Shown piece by piece: positions 52,773-61,077 of a stretch of 64,000 nucleotides of DNA; within the stretch, counting starts at the first letter, position 1, and each line of letters begins with the position of its first letter. The DNA is taken from assembly GCF_000328705.1 (NCBI RefSeq), contig NC_019673.1:5766001-5830000 (forward strand), read 5' to 3'. The DNA comes from Saccharothrix espanaensis DSM 44229 (GTDB taxonomy: Bacteria; Actinomycetota; Actinomycetes; Mycobacteriales; Pseudonocardiaceae). The notes under the pieces were generated by a model. The model saw only the letters and a program-made list of their open reading frames with translations. It did no database searches and was not told the DNA's origin. The position numbers were made by a program, and so were the translations under genes.

Positions 52773-53470
52773 CGGATCGGCTCGCCGCGCCGGCGTCGGA
52801 CCGAGGGCTGCGGGCGGTCCCTCGACACCGAGAAGCCCTCGCCGGCCGCCGTGGAGGGGCCGTCGTAGCGGAGCCTGCGCGCACCGGACGGGGTGGGTTG
52901 CGACTGGTCCTCGGTGCGCAGCAGCACGCCTTCGGTCACCAGCGGGCCGGTCGGCGTCCACTCGCCCGCCAGCGGCGCGGTGATCTTGAGGGTGATGGCG
53001 GGTTTGAGCTCGCCGCCGAGCGCGGACCACACGTCGGGTGCCGCGCGACCCTCCGGCGCCGGCCCGGCGACCTGCATCCCGACCGCCAGGCCCAGTTCCG
53101 CCAGCGACCCGGTCAGCCACTGCGGCGCGAGCCGTTCGGCGCGCACCAGGCACGCCAACGCCTCCGACAGCAGCCGGTGCTCGTCCTGCGGCCGGTTGGT
53201 CCACGCGGTCACCAGGTAGGACAGCTCGAACCAGCGTGCCGGGCCGCGCCACCCCCGCAGCTCGCCGTCCTCGTCGTGCACCTCGGTCTCGCCGCTGCTG
53301 CGGCGGGTCAGGTCCTCCCGGATGTCGTACAGGAACACGTTGACGGCGGGCGCGTTGCGCCGTGCCGTCCACTCCGTGGTGGGTGCCTCGAACGCCAGGT
53401 CGCCCCGGCTGCCGGGTACCCCGCCGGCGTCGAGCAGCCGGCGGATGCCTTCGTCGACCTCGTGGATCAC
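52769..53470 (-). CDS. DUF4255/Pvc16-type tail terminator cap protein
   Basis: A 233-residue protein with the Pvc16 N-terminal domain: IHEVDEGIRRLLDAGGVPGS, then NAPAVNVFLYDIREDLTRRSSGE, WRGPARWFELSYLVTAWTNRPQDEHRLLSEAL. The C-terminal ~60 residues are a basic, disordered extension. It caps the sheath and tube at the distal end, like Afp16, and helps set particle length. GTG at 53470 follows GAGGAGG; the stop overlaps the ATPase start. Just upstream lie three tandem 17-bp repeats. Confidence 0.92.
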   Translation of the reverse strand: MIHEVDEGIRRLLDAGGVPGSRGDLAFEAPTTEWTARRNAPAVNVFLYDIREDLTRRSSGETEVHDEDGELRGWRGPARWFELSYLVTAWTNRPQDEHRLLSEALACLVRAERLAPQWLTGSLAELGLAVGMQVAGPAPEGRAAPDVWSALGGELKPAITLKITAPLAGEWTPTGPLVTEGVLLRTEDQSQPTPSGARRLRYDGPSTAAGEGFSVSRDRPQPSVRRRRGEPIR

Positions 53471-53484
53471 CGGTGCCTCCTCGT

Positions 53485-53535
53485 CGTCACGGTCATCTGC
53501 GCGTCACGGTCATCTGCGCGTCACGGTCATCTGCG
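53485..53535. repeat. Three perfect tandem 17-bp repeats
   Basis: Identical units cgtcacggtcatctgcg lie at 53485-53501, 53502-53518 and 53519-53535. They fill the junction between the propeller-protein stop (inside the third unit) and the ribosome-binding site of the DUF4255 gene. In the transcribed direction each unit offers an ATGA overlap sequence. They could be slippage products or a regulator/antiterminator site. Confidence 0.9.
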
Positions 53536-56500
53536 CCCCACCATGTCGGGCGGCCCGATGGTGCCCGCCACGACGAGGAACGGCGTGGTGGCGGGTCGGA
53601 AGCCGGGTCCGGTCGCGGTGATGGTGCGCGGACCGGTCGCGTCCTTGGGCAGGATCAGCAGCTGCGCGGCGAACCCGCCGTCGGGCCGGGGAAACGTCGG
53701 GGCCGCGGCGGCGGTGATGCCGGGCGACCAGGTGAGCCGCACCGGCACACCTGGCGGGAAGTCCAAACCCCGCACCGAGGTCACGAACCCGGGTTCGCCG
53801 ATCGGCGGCACGGCCACGATGCGGGGCAGCAGCACCCGCATCGGCGCGGTGGCGGAGTTGTCGCCCGGGTCCGCGTCCGTGCCGCTGGTCCTGAGCACCC
53901 CGCCGACCGAGGTGACCAGCGGCGCGTCGGGCGCGAAGACGACCTGCACGACCAGCGATCCGCCGGGTGCCAGGTCGGGCAGCGCGCAGCCGGCCGCCGA
54001 GCACCCCGGCGGCAGTGCCGACACCGGGACCCCTTGGGGCAGCGCGAAGTCCAGTCGGAGACCGGTCGCCAGCGCGCCGCCGCCGTTGCGGACCGTGTAG
54101 CTCGCGGTGGCGCGTCCGCCCACATAGGACGGATCAGGCTGCACCACGACGGCCACGCCGGGTCCTGCGGCGGGCGGTGCCGGTGGCGGTGGTGGTGGAG
54201 CAGGAGGAGGTTGCGGCGGAGGCGTGGAGGATGTCGGCGGCGCGGTCGTCCGGTCGCGCACCGGGATGTCGGTCCCCGTCGCGTTGTCCCCCGGCCGGAC
54301 GTCCAGCACGTCGCCCGCCACCGACCACGTCACGCGCCGCCGGCCCGCCACGACACCCACCAGTTCCACCGAGACCCGGACGACCGCCCCGTTCTCCAAC
54401 GCGCCCAGCTCGCAGCGCGGCCCGGAGGCGTCGCAGGAACCCCGGTCCGGGCGCACCACGTCCACCCGCACCCCCTCGGGCACCGCGGCGGTCAGCACGG
54501 TGCCCGGCGACGTCCCCGGCCCCCGGTTGGTCACGGTCACCGCCACGGTCGTCGTCGCCCCGGTCTCCACGTCCGGCACGGCGGGCGGCGCCTGCACCGC
54601 GAGGTCCACCGACGGCTGCCAGGACGGCTCCTTCTGCCGGCCGGGCAGGTCGCGGGTGATCCGGTCGAGCCCGCCGGAACCGTCGAGCACCGCCAACTCC
54701 TCCGGTGCCGCCGCAGGGCCTTCCCGCCGGGTGGTGAGCACCAGCCGGTCACCGCCCGGCGCGTAGGCCGCGTCACGGGGCTGGAACGGCCCGGAGGGCG
54801 GCGCGGTCACCGGCGTCGAGCACGGGCGTCCGCCCGGCGGGAGGACGACCCGGCACCCGTCGCCCGGCCGCGACACCTCGACCAGCCCGTCGAACTCCCG
54901 GTTGAACACCAGCGCACCGCTGTCCGGGCGGAACGCCGCGCTGTCGTCGGTCACCTCGCAGTCGAACCCGCACACCGCCGCCGACAGGTCGCGCTGCGCG
55001 TCCAACGAGCCCGCCCGCGCCGTCCACACGTGGTTGTCGCGGACCTCCTCGCCGTTGGGGCGGTTGAAGACCACGCCCCTGGTGAACGCGAGGGTCGTGC
55101 CGTCCGGCGACCACGCGGGCTGGGTGTCCTCCCGTTCGGCGACCTCCGGCGGCGGGGTCAACCGCCCGACCACCGCACCGGTCGCCGCGTCCACGACCAC
55201 CACCCGGCCGGGCCCGCCCGGTCCGGGGCGCAGGCCGCCGGGTGAGCGCCGGGCGAAGGCGAGGAAACGGCCGTCCGGCGACCACGCCGGGTCGAACTCC
55301 CAGTCCGCCGGCCGCCGGTCGGCCACCGGCAGCCGGCGCGGGTCGCCGCCGTCCGCGTCCACCAGCCACAGCCGCTGCGCGCGCACGCCGTCGACGTCCT
55401 CGAACCGGGTCACCACGATGCGCCGCCCGTCCGGCGAGTAGGACTGCCGCTGGGTCCACGGGTCGTACCCCGCACGCGGGCGGAACAGCCTGTTCGGGTC
55501 CTCGTCCACGCCGGGGTCCTCGCGCAGCACCTCCACCCCGAGGTCACGCGGGTCCGCGCCGTCCGGCCGGACGTCCTGGAGGGTGGCGGCGTTGCGCACG
55601 GCGGCGGTCGTCCGCGACACCAGCAGCGTTGGCCGGCCGACCACCGACCACGCCGGTGACGACACCCGGCGGTCCTCGGCCAGCAGCAGGCCGGGCGCGA
55701 CCGGCACCGGCAGCCCGGTCCGGGTGCCGACCTGGTAGACCTTCTCCACGTTCGGGTCGGCCGGGCAGGAGCAGGTCTGGTCGTAGCTGAGGAACAGCAG
55801 CCCGTCGCCGTCCGGTTTCCACACCGGCCAGTGGCCGCGCCACCCGGCCTGGTCGCCGCCGAGCACCGGGACGCCGACGCCCGCGCCGTCGAGCACCCGG
55901 AGCCGGGGCTCCCCCGCCGCGGTCAGGGTGTAGGCGATCCGGCCGTCCACCGGGTTCCACGCGGGTTCCCCGGCCGCGCCGACGGGTTCGTCGGTGACCC
56001 GCACGACCGCGCCGCCCGCCACCGGCTGCCGGTAGACCTCCGGCTCGCCGTCGCGGTCGGTGGCGAACGCGACCTGCGCGCCGTCGGGCGAGAACGAGGG
56101 CCACGACTCGTTCCCGGGGCTGTCGGTGAGCCGCCGGACGCCGGTGCCGTCCACACCCACCACCCACAGGTCGCGCTGCCCGTCCTCGGCCGAGTCGAAC
56201 ACGACCGACCGCAGGTCCGGCGAGAGCTGCGGGTGCCCGGCGTCGCGGCCGGACGTGAGCCGGCGGACCGAGCCGTCCGGCCCGCGCAGGTACACCTGGG
56301 GCCGGCGTTCGTCGCGCAGGCTGGTGAACACCACCAGGTCGCCGCGCGCCGACACGTGGTCCTCGAAGTGCGCCGGGCCGTCCGCCACCGGGACGCTCGT
56401 CGCCGGCTGGTCGGGCAGCGGGTCGTCCACCACGCCGATCGAGCGGTGCGCGGTGCCGGCGAACGCGATGCGCCCGCCGCCCGGTTCGGCCTGCTGCGCC

Positions 56501-56610
56501 TGCGCCGGGGCCGTCGCGGCGCGCAGCACGACCACGACCCCGCACAGCGCGACCACGGCCGTGATCGCGGCGACAGCTCGGTTCCTCGCCCTGCTGGACA
56601 ACGACAACAC
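53527..56610 (-). CDS. Secreted TolB/PD40 beta-propeller with CARDB/DUF11-like domains
   Basis: A 1027-residue protein. A signal peptide or anchor (about 10-40, with AQAQQA cleavage texture) is followed by a long PD40/TolB-like propeller region (about 40-680) with repeats such as PSFSPDGAQVAFATDRDG, PAWSPDGRFLAFARR and PAWSPDGTTLAFTRG. A CARDB/DUF11-like domain (about 685-800: TVAVTVTNRGPGTSPGTV) precedes a Pro-rich linker. A second such domain and an IPT-like C-terminus follow. It is the first large gene after the LuxR gene, in the same direction as the injection system. A role at the cell surface or as a sensor is inferred. Shine-Dalgarno spacing fits a TTG at 56601 better than the GTG at 56610; the true start may be nine bases shorter. 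Confidence 0.8.
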   Translation of the reverse strand: MLSLSSRARNRAVAAITAVVALCGVVVVLRAATAPAQAQQAEPGGGRIAFAGTAHRSIGVVDDPLPDQPATSVPVADGPAHFEDHVSARGDLVVFTSLRDERRPQVYLRGPDGSVRRLTSGRDAGHPQLSPDLRSVVFDSAEDGQRDLWVVGVDGTGVRRLTDSPGNESWPSFSPDGAQVAFATDRDGEPEVYRQPVAGGAVVRVTDEPVGAAGEPAWNPVDGRIAYTLTAAGEPRLRVLDGAGVGVPVLGGDQAGWRGHWPVWKPDGDGLLFLSYDQTCSCPADPNVEKVYQVGTRTGLPVPVAPGLLLAEDRRVSSPAWSVVGRPTLLVSRTTAAVRNAATLQDVRPDGADPRDLGVEVLREDPGVDEDPNRLFRPRAGYDPWTQRQSYSPDGRRIVVTRFEDVDGVRAQRLWLVDADGGDPRRLPVADRRPADWEFDPAWSPDGRFLAFARRSPGGLRPGPGGPGRVVVVDAATGAVVGRLTPPPEVAEREDTQPAWSPDGTTLAFTRGVVFNRPNGEEVRDNHVWTARAGSLDAQRDLSAAVCGFDCEVTDDSAAFRPDSGALVFNREFDGLVEVSRPGDGCRVVLPPGGRPCSTPVTAPPSGPFQPRDAAYAPGGDRLVLTTRREGPAAAPEELAVLDGSGGLDRITRDLPGRQKEPSWQPSVDLAVQAPPAVPDVETGATTTVAVTVTNRGPGTSPGTVLTAAVPEGVRVDVVRPDRGSCDASGPRCELGALENGAVVRVSVELVGVVAGRRRVTWSVAGDVLDVRPGDNATGTDIPVRDRTTAPPTSSTPPPQPPPAPPPPPPAPPAAGPGVAVVVQPDPSYVGGRATASYTVRNGGGALATGLRLDFALPQGVPVSALPPGCSAAGCALPDLAPGGSLVVQVVFAPDAPLVTSVGGVLRTSGTDADPGDNSATAPMRVLLPRIVAVPPIGEPGFVTSVRGLDFPPGVPVRLTWSPGITAAAAPTFPRPDGGFAAQLLILPKDATGPRTITATGPGFRPATTPFLVVAGTIGPPDMVGRR

Positions 56611-56717
56611 CTCCGGTTGCGGGCCTCGCGGGAATCCTGGCCACGCCCGGCGCCGCGGCGCGAGGTCCGTGCGGGCAGGGCCGGGGCGGCCGGCGGGTGG
56701 GTTCGGGCAACCCGGCC

Positions 56718-57344
56718 TCAGATCAGGCCGTGCCGCATCACGTAGCCCACGGCGTGGGCGCGGTTGCGCAGGTTCAGCCGGGTGGTCACCTCGTGCAGGA
56801 CGTTCTTGACCGTCCGCTCCGAGAACGAGGTCTTCACGGCGATCTCGGTGGTGTCGAAGCCTTCCGCGACCAGCCGCAGCATGTCCGCCTCGCGCGAGGT
56901 GAGCGTCGACAGGGTGGGCGCGTTGGGGTCCAGGACGGTGCGCTGCAACCGGCCGACGTGGTCCAGCAGCCTGCCCACCAGGTCACCGGGCAGCACCGCC
57001 TCCCCCTTCGCCAGCGTCAGCACGGTCGCGACCAGGCGGTCCTGGTCGGCCTCCGCGCGCCGCACCACCGCCGACACCCCGCAGTCGACGGTGAGCTGCA
57101 GCGCGTCCTGGTCGAACCGGCCCACCACCACACCGGTGCGGGTGGCGGACGACCGCCGCAGGCTGCGCAGCACGCGGGCCGCCGCGTCGTCCACCTCGTC
57201 CACCACGACCAGCGCCACGGCCGCGTGCCGCTGCTCGCCGGCGGGGAGCACCTCGACCTCGGGTCGTGGGCGCAACTGGTAGACGACCCCGGTGCGCAGC
57301 ACCGGGTCCTCGGCGTAGACGGCGACCGGGATTCTCGTCGTCAT
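56718..57344 (-). CDS. LuxR-family regulator leading the injection-system operon
   Basis: A 208-residue receiver-LuxR protein, equal in length to the paralog at 36773-37399. The receiver domain keeps acidic residues (YAEDP) and an Asp at the end of the third strand (VALVVVDEVDD) but lacks the usual Lys. The HTH is LTSREADMLRLVAEGFDTTEI, SERTVKNVLHEVTTRLNLRNR. ATG at 57344 follows GAAGGGG. It is the first leftward gene, 107 bases before the propeller gene, and divergent from the Gly-Gln-repeat protein, so it is well placed to control the whole locus. Confidence 0.88.
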   Translation of the reverse strand: MTTRIPVAVYAEDPVLRTGVVYQLRPRPEVEVLPAGEQRHAAVALVVVDEVDDAAARVLRSLRRSSATRTGVVVGRFDQDALQLTVDCGVSAVVRRAEADQDRLVATVLTLAKGEAVLPGDLVGRLLDHVGRLQRTVLDPNAPTLSTLTSREADMLRLVAEGFDTTEIAVKTSFSERTVKNVLHEVTTRLNLRNRAHAVGYVMRHGLI

Positions 57345-57511
57345 GCGGAGCCCCTTCCACGACGGCGGGCCGAACCGGCCCAGGTGGCACCATCGTGGTC
57401 CGCCACCGCGGCCCGGGGCAGGCGCGGAGGTCAAGCGGTGCACTGGTGTGCCCGCACACTGCCCTTTTCTCCCTGCCGGGCGGCGGTCCGACGTCCCTAC
57501 CGTTGCGTGGC
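57345..57511. promoter_or_regulatory. Divergent control region of the injection locus
   Basis: 167 bases separate the leftward LuxR gene and the rightward membrane protein gene. This is the natural site of divergent promoters. A short GTGC...GCAC dyad (57438-57461, gtgcactggtgtgcccgcac) is a candidate regulator site. No confident -10/-35 hexamers could be assigned. Confidence 0.4.
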
Positions 57512-58813
57512 GTGACCGCAACGACGGAATTCGGTCTCCCCACGGTGGTCGTGACGCCCGGCCAGGAGACCAGCACGACGATGACGGTGCGCAACGACAG
57601 CGACATCGTCGAGGCGTACGAGTTCGAGGTGGTCGGCGAGTGCGCGCCGTGGACCGGTGTCGAACCCCGGCGGCTGTCGCTGTACCCCGGCACATCGGGT
57701 CAGGTGACCGTCCTCCTGCGACCGCCGCGCTCACCGGCGGTGCGCGCCGGCGAGGTGCCGCTGGGGGTGCGGGTGCTGCCCGCCGAACGACCCGAGTCGG
57801 TGGTGGTGACCGAGACGACGGTCGTCATCGAGCCGTTCGCCGAGCAGCGCGCCGAGCTGGTCCCGGAACGCCGCCGCGCCTGGCGCAGCGCCCGCTACCA
57901 CGTGGAGCTGCACAACGGCGGCAACACCCCGGTCGCCGTGACGCTGACCGCGCCGGAGGCCGACGACCGCCTGACGCACACGGTGCCGAAGCAGCCCACG
58001 ACGGTGGAGCCCGGTGACCGCGCGGAGCTGGAACTGCGGGTGCGGGTCGGCAAGCTGCTGTGGTTCGGCAAACCCGAGCACTGGCCGCTGCGCCTGGACG
58101 TCGCGGCCGTCGCGGGCGACAACACCGCCCGGCACGAGCCGGAGGGCGAGCTGATCCAGCTGCCGGTGTTCCCCCGGTGGCTGCTGGCGCTGCTCGCCGC
58201 GTTGCTGGCGCTGCTGCTGATGTGGCTGCTGCTGGTGCGCCCCGCCGTGCGCAGCGCCGCACGGGAAGCTGCTGACGGTCGCGCGCAGGAGATCGCCCAG
58301 GCCGAGCGGGAGCAGCCGAGCACCGGGCAGGACCCGGGTCAGGGACAGGGCCAGGGCCAGGGCGACCAGGGGCAGGGCCAGAAACCCGGACAGGGCCAGG
58401 GACAAGGGCAGGGACAGGGCCAAGGTCAGGGCACCGTGGTCGGCGGCGGAACCCAGTTCTCCCGCACCATCGAGGTGCACACGGCCGGTGGCGGGCAGGG
58501 CGTCGGCACGGACACCGTGGCCGACGGCAAGGTCTTCCGGATCTCGGACCTCGTGCTGGGCAACCACCAGGGCGACGAGGGCGTGCTCACCATCGCGTTC
58601 GGCGACCGGACGCTCCCGCCGATCGCCCTGGAGACGTTCCGCAACCAGGACTACCACTGGGTGACGCCCATCGAGATCCCGCAGGGCGCGGCCGTCACCG
58701 CGACGGTGAGCTGCACCAAGCCCGGCACCCCCGCCAACGGGCAGCAGGCGCCGGACTGCTTCCAGGTGGTCAACGTCAGCGGCGTGCTCGCCGACCTGCC
58801 GGACGGCAACTGA
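57512..58813 (+). CDS. Membrane protein with Ig-like domains and a Gly-Gln repeat
   Basis: A 433-residue protein. Two N-terminal beta-sandwich domains (about 5-105 and 110-210: VVVTPGQETSTTMTVRN, YHVELHNGGNTPVAVTLTAPE) are followed by one transmembrane helix (about 222-242). An alanine/glutamate stalk, a 35-residue almost pure Gly-Gln linker (272-307) and a C-terminal beta domain (310-433, two Cys) follow. Without a signal peptide the N-terminal domains should be cytosolic and the C-terminal part outside. Proteins of this kind, often labelled 'hydrolytic protein', accompany Streptomyces eCIS loci as I recall; no catalytic motif is seen. GTG at 57512; the upstream extension overlaps the LuxR gene and is rejected. 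Confidence 0.75.
   Translation: MTATTEFGLPTVVVTPGQETSTTMTVRNDSDIVEAYEFEVVGECAPWTGVEPRRLSLYPGTSGQVTVLLRPPRSPAVRAGEVPLGVRVLPAERPESVVVTETTVVIEPFAEQRAELVPERRRAWRSARYHVELHNGGNTPVAVTLTAPEADDRLTHTVPKQPTTVEPGDRAELELRVRVGKLLWFGKPEHWPLRLDVAAVAGDNTARHEPEGELIQLPVFPRWLLALLAALLALLLMWLLLVRPAVRSAAREAADGRAQEIAQAEREQPSTGQDPGQGQGQGQGDQGQGQKPGQGQGQGQGQGQGQGTVVGGGTQFSRTIEVHTAGGGQGVGTDTVADGKVFRISDLVLGNHQGDEGVLTIAFGDRTLPPIALETFRNQDYHWVTPIEIPQGAAVTATVSCTKPGTPANGQQAPDCFQVVNVSGVLADLPDGN
58337..58431. repeat. CAGGGN hexamer microsatellite encoding Gly-Gln
   Basis: An in-frame array of about sixteen CAGGGN-type hexamers, interrupted by GACCAG and AAACCC units, codes for the Gly-Gln linker of the membrane protein. Hexamer arrays are slippage-prone, and a whole unit gained or lost keeps the frame, so the linker length could vary between strains. 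Confidence 0.8.
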
Positions 58814-58835
58814 CCACCGGCTCCGGGCAGCCGCG

Positions 58836-58874
58836 CGCGAGCGCCGGCCGGGTGGGATCCGGCCGGCGCTCGCG
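58836..58874. terminator. Bidirectional hairpin terminator
   Basis: A perfect 16-bp GC-rich stem (58836-58851 and 58859-58874) with a 7-base loop lies between the convergent ends of the Gly-Gln-repeat membrane protein gene and the beta-glucosidase gene, two bases before the latter's stop codon. It marks the right boundary of the injection locus. Confidence 0.85.
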
Positions 58875-58876
58875 GT

Positions 58877-60250
58877 TCAGGCCGACGGGACCGCGTTGCG
58901 CGCCACCACTTCCGCGAAGAACCGGCCGCTGTCCTTGACCGTCCGCCGTTGCGTGTCGAAGTCGACGTGGACCAGCCCGAACCGCTGCGTGTACCCCAGG
59001 GACCACTCGAAGTTGTCCAGCAGCGACCAGGCGAGGTAGCCGCGCACGTCCGCGCCGCGCGCGATCGCCGCGTGCACCGCGCGCAGGTGCTCGGCCAGGT
59101 AACGCGTCCGCCGGGTGTCGCGCACCCGGCCGTCCGGGTCCACCACGTCGGTGAACGCCGACCCGTTCTCCGACACCACGAGCGGCACGCCGCTGTAACC
59201 GGCCAGCCACACCAGCAGTTCCGTCAGCGATTCCGGGTGCTGCTCCCACCCCATCGACGTCAACGGCCCGCGCGGCGGCAGCACGTCCACCCCGCGCAGG
59301 CCGGGGAGCGCGCAGTTGCTCGGGATGCCGGGGTCGGACAGCGGCACGACGCGGCTGGGCGCGTAGTAGTTGACCCCGAGCCAGTCCACCGGCGCGGCGA
59401 CGACCTCCAGGTCGCCGTCCCGGATCGCCGGCTCCAGCGCGCGCAGGTGGGCGACGTCGTCGAGCACGTCGGCCGGGTAACCCCTGCCCAGCACCGGGTC
59501 CACGAAGAACCTGTTGTGCAGGCCGTCGAACCGGCGGGCGGCTTCGCGGTGCGCCTCGTCGTCCGAGTCGACCAGCGCGGGCGAGAGGTTCAGCACGAAC
59601 GACAGCTTCTGCCGCGTGCCGCCGAGCTCCCGCAGCGCGCGCGTCGCCGTCCCGTGCGCCAGCAAGTGGTGGTGCGCCGCGACGAGAGCACCGGCCGCGT
59701 CGCGCAGACCCGGGGCGTGCACACCGGTCCCGTAGCCCTGGAACGCGGAGCAGAGCGGCTCGTTGAGCGTCGTCCAGTCCACCACCCGGTCGCCCAGGCG
59801 CTCGTGCACCACGCACGCGTAATCGGTGAAGCGCTCCACGATGTCCCGCGCGCCCCAGCCGCCCACGTCCTGCAACGCCTGGGGCAGGTCCCAGTGGTAG
59901 AGCGTGACCAGCGGACGGATGCCCCGGTCGAGCAGGGCGTCCACCAGCCGGTCGTAGAACGCCAGCCCGCGCGGCTCCACGGTCCGCCCGTCCGGCATCA
60001 CGCGCGGCCACGCCGTGGAGAACCGGTACGCGGGCATCCCCAACTCGCCCAGCAGCGCCACGTCCTCCAGGTGGCGTCGGTAGTGGTCGCAGGCGGGATC
60101 ACCGCCCACGCCGCCCAGCACCGCGCCGGGCACCTCGGCGAAGGTGTCCCAGATGGACGGTCCACGGCCGTCCGCGCGCACCGAGCCCTCGATCTGGTAG
60201 GCCGCCGTCGCGGCGCCCCACAGGAAGTCCGACGGGAAGACTTGTTCCAC
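58877..60250 (-). CDS. GH1 beta-glucosidase
   Basis: A 457-residue cytosolic family 1 glycoside hydrolase. The N-terminus FPSDFLWGAATAAYQIEGS is typical. The acid/base Glu164 lies in TLNEP, the nucleophile Glu361 in VSENGSAF; the sugar-binding Trp/Glu near LLDNFEWSLGYTQRFGLVHVD are present. It hydrolyses beta-glucosides such as cellobiose; exact specificity is unknown. The ATG at 60250 lies eight bases after the stop of the permease gene, so imported disaccharides would be cleaved by a product of the same operon. The layout equals cebEFG-bglC type operons, except that no LacI-type repressor is in the window. Confidence 0.92.
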   Translation of the reverse strand: MEQVFPSDFLWGAATAAYQIEGSVRADGRGPSIWDTFAEVPGAVLGGVGGDPACDHYRRHLEDVALLGELGMPAYRFSTAWPRVMPDGRTVEPRGLAFYDRLVDALLDRGIRPLVTLYHWDLPQALQDVGGWGARDIVERFTDYACVVHERLGDRVVDWTTLNEPLCSAFQGYGTGVHAPGLRDAAGALVAAHHHLLAHGTATRALRELGGTRQKLSFVLNLSPALVDSDDEAHREAARRFDGLHNRFFVDPVLGRGYPADVLDDVAHLRALEPAIRDGDLEVVAAPVDWLGVNYYAPSRVVPLSDPGIPSNCALPGLRGVDVLPPRGPLTSMGWEQHPESLTELLVWLAGYSGVPLVVSENGSAFTDVVDPDGRVRDTRRTRYLAEHLRAVHAAIARGADVRGYLAWSLLDNFEWSLGYTQRFGLVHVDFDTQRRTVKDSGRFFAEVVARNAVPSA

Positions 60251-60258
60251 TTACCACC

Positions 60259-61077
60259 TCACGGGTTGACCCGGCCCCCCAGGAGGCCGGCGACCAGTTT
60301 CCTCGACAGGAGCGCGAAAACCACGACGACCGGCAGCGTGCCGAGCACGGCGCCGGTCAGCACGAGGGGGTAGTCGGTGTAGTAGCCACCCGCCAGGCGG
60401 GACAGCGCTACCTGCACCGTGGGCCACTCGACCGGGTCGAGCACCACGAGCGGCCAGAAGTAGTCGTTCCAGGCGGCCAGGAACGTCAGCATGGCCAGCA
60501 CCAGGGCGTGCGGGCGCAACGCCGGGAGCACTATGTGCCAATAGGTCCCGATGGGTGAGCAGCCATCCACCCGGGCCGCGTCGACCTGTTCCCGCGACAC
60601 CGCCTCCCGGCACGCCTGGCGCATCCAGAACACCCCGAACGCGCTCACCAGCGCCGGCACCACCACCGCCTCCAACCGCCCGTACCAGCCCAGTTCCCCG
60701 ACCAGCTCGAACAGCGGCACCACGCCGAGCTGCGCGGGCACCATCGCCGACCCCAGGACGAGCCCGAACAGCGCCCGCCGGCCCCGGAAGCGCAGGTGCG
60801 CGAACGCGAAACCCGCCAGCGTCGAGAACAGGACGTTGGCCGCGGTGACCGTGCCGGCCACGATCGCCGAGTTCGCCAGGGCCACGTCGAAGTCGGCCGC
60901 CTCGAACACCCGGCGGACGTTGCGCCCCAGCTCACCGCCGGGCAGCAACGGGGGCACCCGCCCGGACATGGCGGCGTTGTCGTGCGACGCCACGACGACC
61001 GCCCAGTACAGCGGGAACAGCGAGCCGACCAGGAGACCCGCGCGGGCGGCCACACCGAGGACGCGGCGCACCCTCAC
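60259..61077 (-). CDS. Carbohydrate ABC permease (MalG/CebG-like)
   Basis: A 272-residue permease with six hydrophobic helices. The cytoplasmic EAA-type loop is VDAARVDGCSPIGTYWHIVLPALRP, typical of MalG-class sugar permeases, and the end is a membrane helix plus a short basic tail (SRKLVAGLLGG). It pairs with the upstream MalF-like permease to form the translocation channel. GTG at 61077 overlaps the partner's stop (GTGA). The ATPase is not encoded here; in related actinomycete systems a shared MsiK-type ATPase from elsewhere serves many sugar transporters. Confidence 0.9.
   Translation of the reverse strand: MRVRRVLGVAARAGLLVGSLFPLYWAVVVASHDNAAMSGRVPPLLPGGELGRNVRRVFEAADFDVALANSAIVAGTVTAANVLFSTLAGFAFAHLRFRGRRALFGLVLGSAMVPAQLGVVPLFELVGELGWYGRLEAVVVPALVSAFGVFWMRQACREAVSREQVDAARVDGCSPIGTYWHIVLPALRPHALVLAMLTFLAAWNDYFWPLVVLDPVEWPTVQVALSRLAGGYYTDYPLVLTGAVLGTLPVVVVFALLSRKLVAGLLGGRVNP

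Noticed and set aside
53362..55245. Rightward 627-aa open frame through the propeller gene
   Set aside because: Antisense shadow; His/Arg/Gly-rich with no family features, while the leftward frame shows propeller repeats.
58337..58431. Hexamer array as a regulatory repeat
   Set aside because: It lies inside the coding region in frame and simply encodes the Gly-Gln linker.
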